Source: Clostridiales bacterium (GTDB lineage Bacteria > Bacillota_A > Clostridia > Saccharofermentanales > Saccharofermentanaceae). From it: DNA of 30,735 bases. Of this stretch, positions 1 through 7,404 are shown one piece after another. The stretch is taken from the NCBI GenBank assembly GCA_024695545.1, contig JAILHZ010000168.1:1-30735 (forward strand). The letters run 5' to 3'. The notes beneath the pieces are model-generated. The model saw only the letters and a list, made by a program, of their open reading frames with translations. It was not told where the DNA came from and searched no databases. Position numbers and translations under genes: made by a program. Positions within the stretch are counted from its first letter, which is position 1; each line of letters begins with the position of its first letter.

Positions 1-1461
1 CAAAAGTTTCTCTCTTTTGTCATCCGGCATGGATGGCGTAAAGAGAGTATCACAGTGACGGAGCTCGCGCAAGACCTCCATGTCTTTCCAATATCCACAG
101 AAAAGTCCGGCCAGATAAGCCACGCCTTGTGAAGTCGTCTCACGTTCTTTCGCGCGGTCGACCTCACACTTCAGGATATCCGCCTGGAACTGCATCATGA
201 ATCGGCTGACAGAAGCTCCGCCGTCGACCTTAAGTTTCGTTATCTTGCAATCAGCCTCTTCCTGCATGAGCGAAACGAGATCATATACCTGATACGCGAT
301 GCCCTCGAGCGCGGCCCTTGCGATATGGGCTTTCGTCGTACCTCTCGTAAGTCCCAGGATCGAGCCTCTGGCGTACATGTCCCAGTACGGCGCGCCGAGT
401 CCCGAGAAGGCTGGAACCAGAACGACTCCCGCGCAGTCCGGTACCGTCTCCGCGAGCACATCGCAGTCAGACGCATGGTCGATCAGTTTCAGCTCGTCAC
501 GGAGCCACTGGATCGTGGAACCACCGTTAAATACACTGCCCTCCAGGGCATATGCGGTCTCACCGTTCAGGGACCAGGCCGCGGATGTAACCAGGCCTTT
601 CTTGGAGATGATCGGCTCGGAACCGACATTCATGAGAGTGAAGCAGCCGGTACCGTATGTGTTCTTGATGTCTCCCTTATCGAAGCACGTCTGTCCAAAG
701 AGTGCCGCCGGCTGATCACCTAAGATCCCGTAGATGCCGACGCCGTAGATCGCCTCAAGTCCGGGGATCTCCGTGCTGACAAATCCGAATTCCGAAGCAC
801 CGGGCAGTGCTTTTGGAAGCATGCACTTCGGGATATGGAAATACTGGCAGAGCTCGTCATCCCACGTCAGATCGTGGATGTTAAAGAGCATCGTTCTCGA
901 AGCATTGGAGTAGTCGGTCGCATGGGATCTTCCGCCCGTCAGGCGGTAAAGGATCCAGGTGTCGACCGTTCCGAAAAGGATGTCGCCCAGACCGGCTCTC
1001 GCCTTCAGTCCCGGGACTTCATCCAGGATCCACTGGATCTTCGTTGCGGAGAAATACGCGTCCGGTACCAGACCCGTCTTATCTCTCACCTTCTCGATAA
1101 ACTCCGGATCGGAAGCCTTCAGTTTCTCAACAAGCGCAGCAGTTCTTCTGCACTGCCAGACAATCGCGTTATAGACCGGACGGCCCGTGTTCTTTTCCCA
1201 CAGGATCGTGGTCTCGCGCTGGTTCGTGATACCGATGCCGGTGATCTCACCCGGCTGGATATTCGCCTTTGCGAGGGCCTGACGGATACAGTCGCATACC
1301 GTTCTCCAGAGGTCTTCCGGATCGTGCTCGACCCAGCCCGGCTTCGGATAGTGCTGGTCAAAGGTCTCCTGCGCCGAGGCGACGCATGTGCCGTCCTCAC
1401 GGAAGATCATGGCGCGGGACGATGTCGTTCCCTGGTCGATCGAAAGCATGTACTTACTCAT
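1..1461 (-). CDS. glpK: Glycerol kinase, 3' end cut by the window edge
   Basis: Phosphorylates glycerol to glycerol 3-phosphate with ATP in the cytoplasm, the entry step of glycerol catabolism. I translated this frame by hand; 487 codons are present and the frame is open to base 1. It begins MSKYMLSIDQGTTSSRAMIF, the FGGY-kinase phosphate-binding motif (DQGTTSSR, residues 9-16). Further family motifs are GIGITNQRETT, NAIVWQCRRT, VDTWILYRLTGG, GDQPAALFGQ, NTYGTGCF, FSGLGAPYWD and VDGGASVSRFMMQFQADIL. E. coli GlpK has about 500 residues, so only about 10-20 are missing. The ATG at 1461 follows AAAGGAGGAG with good spacing. It lies downstream of malQ, after a hairpin. The loop before GDQ has no histidine of the HFYG type that HPr phosphorylates in many Firmicutes, so PTS control may be lacking (inference). 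Confidence 0.96.
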   Translation of the reverse strand, partial: MSKYMLSIDQGTTSSRAMIFREDGTCVASAQETFDQHYPKPGWVEHDPEDLWRTVCDCIRQALAKANIQPGEITGIGITNQRETTILWEKNTGRPVYNAIVWQCRRTAALVEKLKASDPEFIEKVRDKTGLVPDAYFSATKIQWILDEVPGLKARAGLGDILFGTVDTWILYRLTGGRSHATDYSNASRTMLFNIHDLTWDDELCQYFHIPKCMLPKALPGASEFGFVSTEIPGLEAIYGVGIYGILGDQPAALFGQTCFDKGDIKNTYGTGCFTLMNVGSEPIISKKGLVTSAAWSLNGETAYALEGSVFNGGSTIQWLRDELKLIDHASDCDVLAETVPDCAGVVLVPAFSGLGAPYWDMYARGSILGLTRGTTKAHIARAALEGIAYQVYDLVSLMQEEADCKITKLKVDGGASVSRFMMQFQADILKCEVDRAKERETTSQGVAYLAGLFCGYWKDMEVLRELRHCDTLFTPSMPDDKREKLL

Positions 1462-1479
1462 AGGCTCCTCCTTTTTCGC

Positions 1480-1513
1480 AAAACGCCTCCGGGAAGTGCT
1501 TTTCCCGAAGGCG
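1480..1513 (-). terminator. Hairpin with T-run between malQ and glpK
   Basis: Arms 1484-1495 and 1502-1513 pair over 12 positions with one mismatch (C1489/A1508) around a six-base loop. On the minus strand four Ts follow. It sits 7 bases after the malQ stop and ends just before the glpK ribosome binding site, leaving no room for a separate glpK promoter after it. glpK must therefore be read through the hairpin or transcribed from inside malQ. The loop and inner stem contain one copy of the dispersed 9-mer AAAAGCACT (1495-1503). Confidence 0.65.
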
Positions 1514-1520
1514 CCACGGA

Positions 1521-3032
1521 TTAGAATCTCTTGTAGACCCAGTTCAGCTTAGCCAGCCACTTGGTATCCATCTGGTTGATGGAATCTGCTCCGAAGCGGA
1601 TCCGCCACTGTCCGGTCGGCATTCCCGGCGCGTTCATTCTCGTGTCGGAACCGAATCCCATCACGTCCTGCAAGGGCGCGATCGCAAGCTTGGCAGCCGA
1701 GGACCATACGGTCGTCAGCATCGCACGGCAGGCCGGTGCATGGACACCGCCGTCGCCCCAGTTGTCACCGTGGAAGCGGCAGTACTCGAGCGCGAACTTT
1801 CTGTCTTCTTCGGAAGCTTCCCAGAGCCAGCCGAGAAGCGTGTTGTTATCGTGGGTTCCGGTGTATGCGATGCAGTTCTCCGGATAGTTGTGCGGCATGT
1901 GCTTGCTGTCATCGTGCGGCACCATACCGAACTGAAGGACACGCATCGTCGGAAGACCGGTCTCGTCAAGGAACTTGATCAGTTCATCGTCGGTCTCGCC
2001 GAGGTCCTCGGCAAAGATCGCAGGTTCTCTTCCGAACTCGTCGAAGATACGGTTCCAGAGCTTCATGCCCGGACCCGGATACCACTTGCCGTTTCTCGCA
2101 TTCTCCGCGTCTGCCGGGCAGGCATAAAAACGCGAGAAGCCTCTGAAATGGTCGATGCGGATGACATCATAGAGCCTGAAGTTCTGATGCAGGCGGCTTA
2201 ACCACCATTCATAGTCTTCCTTCTCGTGTGCCGCCCAGTCGTAAACAGGGTTGCCCCAGAGCTGGCCGTCCTCGCAGAAGTAGTCCGGCGGTACACCCGC
2301 GACGCTCTTAAAGGAACCGTCCTTATTGGTCTGGAACAGGGATCTGTTCGCCCAGACATCGCAGGAATCGCCAGACACATAGATCGGGATATCGCCGATG
2401 ACGGAAATGCCGATCTCGTTGATCTTCTTTTTCAGTTCCGTCCACTGGGTATAGAAGATGAACTGGATGAACAGATAGAAATCGCAGAGCTTGCGGTTTT
2501 CTTTTTCAAAAGCACTTACCGCCTTTGCGTCGTGCTTCTGAAGCATCTTGTCGCTCCAGTCCCACCATGCCTTCTGTCCTTCGCTCTCCTTGATGGCCTG
2601 GAAGACGATCACATCCTTGACCCAAGGGTTCTCTTTCTCGAACTTCTGCATATCCTTAAGGATCTTCTCGTCGGCCTTCTCATATGCTTCCTTCAGCATC
2701 TGCATACGGTTCTCGCGGACCCACGCGTAGTCGACGCTGTAGCAGGATCCCGGATACTTACACTTCTCGAGCTCGTCCTTTGTCAGGAGCTTTCTTTCGT
2801 AAAGGTCCTCGGGATCGATCAGAAGCGGAGATCCTGCAAATGCCGAATCACTCTGATACGGGGAATCACCCGATCCCGGGTTCGTAAACGGGAGTACCTG
2901 CCAGTAGGACATCCCGGCTTCTTTCAGTTTCCTGGCAAAGGCTTCCGCCTCCTTGCCGAATCCGCCGATTCCGTAGACTCCCGGAAGCGACGTTATGTGT
3001 AATAAAACACCCGCACTTCTTCGCACTTTCAA
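1521..3032 (-). CDS. malQ: 4-alpha-glucanotransferase (amylomaltase, GH77)
   Basis: Transfers alpha-1,4-glucan segments between maltodextrins, releasing glucose; part of cytoplasmic maltodextrin or glycogen use. The 503-residue protein has the family's N-terminal signature (RRSAGVLLHITSLPG). All three GH77 catalytic carboxylates are visible: the nucleophile D294 in IRIDHFRGF, the acid/base E342 in FAEDLG and D395 in GTHDNNT. Length is typical of the family. The start is TTG at 3032, which overlaps the TGA stop of the upstream NYN gene as TTGA. AGGAGG lies only 4 bases before this TTG, so the GTG two codons later (spacing 10, protein starting VRRSAG) is an equally plausible start. The overlap implies translational coupling with the NYN gene. 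A hairpin terminator follows, then glpK. Confidence 0.96.
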   Translation of the reverse strand: MKVRRSAGVLLHITSLPGVYGIGGFGKEAEAFARKLKEAGMSYWQVLPFTNPGSGDSPYQSDSAFAGSPLLIDPEDLYERKLLTKDELEKCKYPGSCYSVDYAWVRENRMQMLKEAYEKADEKILKDMQKFEKENPWVKDVIVFQAIKESEGQKAWWDWSDKMLQKHDAKAVSAFEKENRKLCDFYLFIQFIFYTQWTELKKKINEIGISVIGDIPIYVSGDSCDVWANRSLFQTNKDGSFKSVAGVPPDYFCEDGQLWGNPVYDWAAHEKEDYEWWLSRLHQNFRLYDVIRIDHFRGFSRFYACPADAENARNGKWYPGPGMKLWNRIFDEFGREPAIFAEDLGETDDELIKFLDETGLPTMRVLQFGMVPHDDSKHMPHNYPENCIAYTGTHDNNTLLGWLWEASEEDRKFALEYCRFHGDNWGDGGVHAPACRAMLTTVWSSAAKLAIAPLQDVMGFGSDTRMNAPGMPTGQWRIRFGADSINQMDTKWLAKLNWVYKRF

Positions 3033-3853
3033 TTATCCTCCTTATTGCGAACATATATGAGTTTCACCTGCGGATTTTTCTCGTTGACGCGGTATTCACA
3101 CTCCAGGAAATCCAGCGACTGCATGAGCTTGCTCATCTTCGAAAAGCCGTAGTTACGGGCATCAAATGACGGGCTCTTCTTGTTGACCAGGTTTCCTACA
3201 TCCCCCAGGAACGCCCAGCCGTCTTCGTCAGCCAGATCTGAAACGGAACTTGCGATCAGCTCGCAGGTGGCTTCATCAATATTTTTCGGGGCCTTGCCCG
3301 AACCATTCTTCGGATCCTGTTCGGCAAGTTCTGCCGCTTCGGCATTTTCGGGAGCATCCGATGCCAGGGCAGGTGCTTTTGCCGAAGGATCGGTATTCTT
3401 CGTCTTCTTCTCCTTCGGTGCCAGGATCTCGAGGAAAATAAAGCGGTCACACGCCGCGACAAAAGGTGTCGGTGTCTTCTTCTCACCGATTCCGTAGACG
3501 ATCTTGCCCGCTTCTCTGAGCCGGGTCGCAAGTCTGGTAAAATCACTGTCCGAAGAAACAAGGCAGAATCCGTCGACACTCTCGGTGTAGAGGATATCCA
3601 TCGCATCGATGATCAGGGTCGAATCCGTCGCGTTCTTGCCGGATGTATAGCCGAACTGCTGTACCGGGGAGATCGCATGGTCAAGAAGGACCTGCTTCCA
3701 CGGGCCGAGCTGCGGCTTCGTCCAGTCGCCGTAAATGCGCTTGATCGTCGGGTTGCCGTATCGCGCGATCTCAAGCATCATCGGTTTAATATACGAAGCA
3801 GAAATATTGTCTGCATCAATCAGTACTGCCAATCTCACGTCTTTTACCGGCAT
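3029..3853 (-). CDS. NYN-domain (LabA-like) putative RNase with C-terminal OST-HTH/LOTUS-like domain
   Basis: A 274-residue cytoplasmic protein. Residues about 8-150 match the NYN/LabA-like PIN-fold nuclease family, with acidic metal-site residues in VLIDADNIS (D13, D15), KNATDSTLIIDAMD and SSDSDFTRLA. A low-complexity Ala/Glu/Lys linker (about 155-190) follows. The C-terminal 75 residues (DLADEDGWAFLGDVGNLVNKK ... ARNYGFSKMSKLMQSLDFLE) match the winged-helix OST-HTH/LOTUS type thought to bind RNA. A GTG at 3859 in the same frame is possible, but the ATG at 3853 has GAGG at 5 bases and is preferred. The last codons overlap the malQ start. RNA cleavage is an inference from the family; the real substrate is unknown, and the link to malQ and glpK is only positional. 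Confidence 0.85.
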   Translation of the reverse strand: MPVKDVRLAVLIDADNISASYIKPMMLEIARYGNPTIKRIYGDWTKPQLGPWKQVLLDHAISPVQQFGYTSGKNATDSTLIIDAMDILYTESVDGFCLVSSDSDFTRLATRLREAGKIVYGIGEKKTPTPFVAACDRFIFLEILAPKEKKTKNTDPSAKAPALASDAPENAEAAELAEQDPKNGSGKAPKNIDEATCELIASSVSDLADEDGWAFLGDVGNLVNKKSPSFDARNYGFSKMSKLMQSLDFLECEYRVNEKNPQVKLIYVRNKEDN

Positions 3854-3868
3854 AGACACCTCTTTTCC

Positions 3869-3897
3869 TTGCCCTTATATAGCAAGGCTGATATAAT
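3869..3897 (+). promoter_or_regulatory. Sigma-A type promoter of prfC
   Basis: A perfect -10 TATAAT at 3892-3897 lies 17 bases after a -35 TTGCCC at 3869-3874. Transcription would begin near 3904, about 100 bases before the prfC ATG. Confidence 0.7.
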
Positions 3898-3904
3898 ATT
3901 GTGG

Positions 3905-3952
3905 CTTTCTTCGAAAGAAGGCTTCTATACGAAGCTTCGTATCAGAAAAGCC
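3905..3952 (+). promoter_or_regulatory. Structured leader of prfC with a 16-base perfect palindrome
   Basis: Two stem-loops sit at the expected 5' end of the prfC transcript. The first is CTTTC (3905-3909) with GAAAG (3913-3917). The second is closed by GGCTT (3920-3924) with AAGCC (3948-3952) and contains the perfect palindrome ATACGAAGCTTCGTAT (3927-3942). No T-run follows, so it is not a terminator. It could be an mRNA-stabilising or regulatory structure, or an operator just downstream of the start site. Confidence 0.5.
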
Positions 3953-4005
3953 AGTACTATTATATCGTATTTTGCAACCGTAACCAAACCAGGAAGGTAT
4001 TTGAT

Positions 4006-5619
4006 ATGGACCAGAATGTTCTAAATGAGATCCAGCGGCGCCGTACCTTTGCGATCATCTCGCACCCGGACGCCGGTAAAACGACCATGACCGAGAAGCT
4101 CCTTCTCTACGGAGGCGCCATTCATATGGCCGGTTCCGTTAAGGCCAGGAAAGCCGCGCATCACGCGACTTCCGACTGGATGGAGATCGAGAAGCAGCGT
4201 GGTATCTCCGTTACATCATCCGTCATGCAGTTCAACTATGACGGCTACTGCATCAACATTCTGGATACCCCCGGTCACCAGGACTTCTCCGAGGATACCT
4301 ACCGTACCCTCTGTGCCGCCGACGCCGCAGTCATGCTCCTTGATGGTGCGAAGGGTGTCGAGGCGCAGACTATCAAGCTGTTCGCAGTCTGCCGCAAGCG
4401 CGGTATCCCGATCTTCACGTTCATCAACAAGATGGACCGTGCCGCCAAGAATCCTTTCGACCTGATCGACGAACTCGAGAAGGTCCTCGGCATCCGCAGC
4501 ACTCCGGTCAACTGGCCGATCGGTACCGACGGTGATTTCCAGGGCGTATATGTCAGAGAGTCCGAGGAAGTCCTGCTCTTCGATAACGAGACGAAGGACC
4601 ACGGTGCTTCCATGGTCAAGTCCATCAGCGCCGGCATCAATGACGAAGAATCACTGAAGAAGATCTTAAGCGACCATCACTATGAGACATTAAAGAACGA
4701 CATCGAGCTTCTCGACATGGCCGGTGACCCCTTCGATCTCGACAAGATCCTCGCGGGTGAGCTGACCCCGGTATTCTTCGGATCTGCGATCACGAACTTC
4801 GGCGTCGAGCCGTTCCTGAAGAAGTTCCTCGAGATCGCACCGGGCCCGCAGAGCCACGAGACCTCCGAGGGAACTGTCGCTCCGACCGAAGACTACTTCT
4901 CCGGCTTCGTATTTAAGATCCAGGCGAACATGGACCCGAACCACAGAGACAGAATGTCCTTCATGCGCATCTGCTCCGGCAAGTTCGAAAAGGGCATGTC
5001 CGTCAAGCATATGCGTACCGGAAAGAAGATCACGCTTGCCCAGCCGCAGCAGTTCATGGCGCAGGACAGAACGATCGTCGAGGACGCTTATGCAGGCGAC
5101 ATCATCGGTCTTTTCGATCCGGGCATCTTCCGTATCGGCGACACCGTGACCACTTCTTCGAAGAACTTCAACTTCGCGAACATCCCGGTCTTCCCGCCGG
5201 AGCACTTTGCCCGTGTGCAGCCTAAGGACTCCATGAAGAGAAAGCAGTTCCTGAAGGGCATCGAGCAGCTCTCCGAGGAAGGTGCCGTCCAGCTCTACAA
5301 GCAGCCGGGTATCGGTACCGAGACCTACATCATGGGCGTGGTCGGTGTACTTCAGTTTGAAGTTCTCGAGCACCGTCTGAAGACAGAATATGGTGTAGAT
5401 ATCTTAAGAAATAACCTCAACTACCGCTTCGCAAGATGGTGCAGCAAGCAGGATGAGAGCGCGGACATCGATTTTTCCAAACTCACGCTGACCTCCACTT
5501 CCATGCTGGTCCTCGACAGAGATGAAATGCCGGTAGTGCTTTTCGAGTCGGAGTGGGCGATCTCCTGGGCACTCGAGCATAACGAGGGGCTCAAACTCGA
5601 CGATATTCACGAAAGATAA
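4006..5619 (+). CDS. prfC: Peptide chain release factor 3 (RF3)
   Basis: A GTPase that removes RF1/RF2 from the ribosome after peptide release. The 537-residue protein carries the classical translational GTPase motifs: G1 HPDAGKTT (about 20-27), the switch region with QRGISVTSSVMQF, G3 DTPGHQDF, and G4 NKMD. RF3-specific segments follow, such as NWPIGTDGDFQGVY and QFEVLEHRLKTEYGVD. E. coli RF3 has 529 residues. The frame is open upstream to a GTG at 3901, but the ATG at 4006 is the true start: AGGAAGG lies 8 bases before it, the protein then begins as other RF3 proteins do, and the promoter lies just upstream. It is divergent from the NYN-malQ-glpK operon. One copy of the dispersed 9-mer lies in its 3' part (5535-5543). 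Confidence 0.97.
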   Translation: MDQNVLNEIQRRRTFAIISHPDAGKTTMTEKLLLYGGAIHMAGSVKARKAAHHATSDWMEIEKQRGISVTSSVMQFNYDGYCINILDTPGHQDFSEDTYRTLCAADAAVMLLDGAKGVEAQTIKLFAVCRKRGIPIFTFINKMDRAAKNPFDLIDELEKVLGIRSTPVNWPIGTDGDFQGVYVRESEEVLLFDNETKDHGASMVKSISAGINDEESLKKILSDHHYETLKNDIELLDMAGDPFDLDKILAGELTPVFFGSAITNFGVEPFLKKFLEIAPGPQSHETSEGTVAPTEDYFSGFVFKIQANMDPNHRDRMSFMRICSGKFEKGMSVKHMRTGKKITLAQPQQFMAQDRTIVEDAYAGDIIGLFDPGIFRIGDTVTTSSKNFNFANIPVFPPEHFARVQPKDSMKRKQFLKGIEQLSEEGAVQLYKQPGIGTETYIMGVVGVLQFEVLEHRLKTEYGVDILRNNLNYRFARWCSKQDESADIDFSKLTLTSTSMLVLDRDEMPVVLFESEWAISWALEHNEGLKLDDIHER

Positions 5620-5652
5620 AAAGAAAAGCCTCCGTCGCTGGTCCTCGGCTTT
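5620..5652 (-). terminator. Probable terminator of the zinc-ribbon gene
   Basis: On the minus strand AAAGCC (5652-5647) pairs with GGCTTT (5630-5625) around a 16-base loop and is followed by TTTTCTTTTT. It lies about 13 bases after the stop of the gene at 5665. The long loop makes it a weak call. On the plus strand, after prfC, there is no T-run. Confidence 0.45.
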
Positions 5653-5664
5653 GCCTGCGGAAAG

Positions 5665-7293
5665 CTAGATTAACAGGTCTTTGGGGAGCCCGTGTGCTTT
5701 TTCGATCTCGATTAATTCGGTTCGGATCTCAAGCATGCGGGTTTTCATCGCGCGGTTCTGCTTATTGGCATATGAGATCGCGACTCTCTCGTCCGGAAGT
5801 TTTACCTTGGGCGGAGTGTACGACTTACTCCAGGTTTTCCCGCCTTTAGGTTTGTTCACCGGGCCCTGGTAATCCAGCATGTAATCTTTTCTCTTCTGCT
5901 CATTGATCTTCTTCAGCGGTTCTTCGATTTCCCTCCGGATAGCCAGCTGCGCTTCGTAAATGTCGACGATATCGGCAAATTTCTCAAAGTATTCCTTCTC
6001 CCCGTCAGGTGCCTTACGGATGACTGCATCGACACGCATCCTGATGTTAGCCAGATCTTCCGACGTCTGATCAAATTCCAGCTTTATGTCCGGTGTCTTC
6101 GGAACCTTCATTCCACAGAGCATGTATCCGCGATGCACACGGAAATCTCCGGGACGCGTCTCTTCCGCTTTCGAAAAGTACAGTTCCGCTTCGTGATACA
6201 GATTATTCAGAAGTGCTTTTTCCGCCTGATCCAGGACACGGTCGTGACGTACATACTCATAATCGAATGTCAGACCGCAGAACGGGCACTCGTACAGAGC
6301 TCTGGACCGGTTATCGATCAGTTCGCCATCGCAGGACGGACACGTCACGATCTCCTTCAGATTCTCTTCATAACTCTGCTTCTCAGAACCATCCGGCTCA
6401 TCCTCTGACCTGCTCAGGTCCATCTTTCCAAGACGTTCAATAATTTCAGCGAGTTCCTTCTCTTTCGCGACCTGCTCTTTTACCGTCTTTTCCAGGTCTT
6501 CCGTATTGACTCTGATGTTTTCTGTTTTCTCTTTCTTATCTCTTCTTCTCAGATGTATATTCAGGATCAGGACAGCAATCATAGGGAGCAGGAGTATCCC
6601 CAGTCCGATATAGAGTATAATCCGGAATTCTCTGTCCTCCTGGGCATGCGCGCCAAAAATCAGGAAAATAAGGAAGGCCATACCGTATATGACAAAAAAT
6701 ACCTTCATCGCTTGTGTCTGCGGCTCAGTTGGCAGGGAAAAGATGTAATGCATAAGGTCTCCGATGGTACTCAGGATCGATTGCATAAGCCCGTTGGTCT
6801 CACTGAATTCCAACTTTTCCTTATCGGCCTTGAGCTTACTTTCCAGATCACTTCTTTTCTTCTGGATGTCTTCCAGTTCTTCCGCAGTCCGGAAAGTATC
6901 GTGGAGTGTTCCGAAGTATTCCTTATCTTCGGGAAAAGCATTCTCCTCGGCACCTTTCATTGCGCGCTCGACATTCGGATAGTCAACTCCGATCAGATCG
7001 GGAATCGAGAGAGTCTTTTCCACACGGTCAAGTTTGGCGTGGCTTAAGATACGGCCTTGAAGCAGACGAGGGTCGTGCGGCTGTTTTTTCAACGCGAAAA
7101 GATATCTCTTCTCCGCGAAAGGGAAATCCCCCGCACGCAGAGAAGATTCTGCCATCTCGAGGATAACTTTCTTCTGGAAATATTCGTATTCATAGGAAAT
7201 ACCGCAGAACGGACATTCGTACTTCTGCAGCTCGTCATTCACCTTCAGTGTGCCACCGCACTTAGAACAGGTATGAACTTTCACCAGTGTCAT
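5665..7293 (-). CDS. Membrane protein with two zinc ribbons and TPR-like repeats, internally duplicated
   Basis: I do not recognise a named family for the whole 542-residue protein. It has two similar halves. Each starts with a CxxC...CxxC zinc ribbon (C9, C12, C27, C30; and C318, C321, C336, C339), and each ribbon ends YECPFCG followed by a tyrosine-rich YEY stretch. TPR-like helices follow (EMAESSLRAGDFPFAEKRY and DQAEKALLNNLYHEAELYF). Between the halves are a coiled-coil segment (about 135-165), two membrane helices (about 196-215 and 224-247) and a second charged coiled coil (about 250-290). Both ribbons and TPR parts should lie in the cytoplasm. The ATG at 7293 follows an unusual run of seven Gs. 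It is monocistronic with its own promoter. A scaffold or sensing role is only a guess. Confidence 0.85.
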   Translation of the reverse strand: MTLVKVHTCSKCGGTLKVNDELQKYECPFCGISYEYEYFQKKVILEMAESSLRAGDFPFAEKRYLFALKKQPHDPRLLQGRILSHAKLDRVEKTLSIPDLIGVDYPNVERAMKGAEENAFPEDKEYFGTLHDTFRTAEELEDIQKKRSDLESKLKADKEKLEFSETNGLMQSILSTIGDLMHYIFSLPTEPQTQAMKVFFVIYGMAFLIFLIFGAHAQEDREFRIILYIGLGILLLPMIAVLILNIHLRRRDKKEKTENIRVNTEDLEKTVKEQVAKEKELAEIIERLGKMDLSRSEDEPDGSEKQSYEENLKEIVTCPSCDGELIDNRSRALYECPFCGLTFDYEYVRHDRVLDQAEKALLNNLYHEAELYFSKAEETRPGDFRVHRGYMLCGMKVPKTPDIKLEFDQTSEDLANIRMRVDAVIRKAPDGEKEYFEKFADIVDIYEAQLAIRREIEEPLKKINEQKRKDYMLDYQGPVNKPKGGKTWSKSYTPPKVKLPDERVAISYANKQNRAMKTRMLEIRTELIEIEKAHGLPKDLLI

Positions 7294-7328
7294 AAGCTAT
7301 TCCCCCCCATTTCAACAACCCTATTTCT

Positions 7329-7356
7329 ATTCTACTATGACAAAAGAGCACGTCAA
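7329..7356 (-). promoter_or_regulatory. Promoter of the zinc-ribbon gene, with -35 box inside the thrC terminator
   Basis: Minus-strand TTGACG (7356-7351) and TAGAAT (7334-7329) are 16 bases apart, five of six matches each. The -35 hexamer is part of the downstream arm of the thrC terminator stem. Confidence 0.6.
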
Positions 7357-7377
7357 AGGTATATTTGACGTGCTCTT
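7340..7377 (-). terminator. Terminator of the thrC operon
   Basis: A perfect 14-base-pair stem (7344-7357 with 7364-7377) and a six-base loop; on the minus strand the stem runs into TTTTG. It lies 28 bases after the thrC stop codon. Confidence 0.85.
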
Positions 7378-7404
7378 ACATTCTATTTCGCTTTGTAGCA
7401 GTTC

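Noticed and set aside
835..1524. 229-codon plus-strand frame opposite glpK
   Set aside because: It is the antisense shadow of glycerol kinase, whose motifs are unambiguous on the minus strand.
3901..4005. N-terminal extension of prfC from GTG 3901
   Set aside because: The extension starts 4 bases after the promoter -10, has no ribosome binding site and does not resemble RF3; the ATG at 4006 has AGGAAGG.
4216..5373. Minus-strand frames opposite prfC (4216-4602 and 4690-5373)
   Set aside because: Shadow frames of a well-conserved gene; no ribosome binding sites or recognisable sequence.
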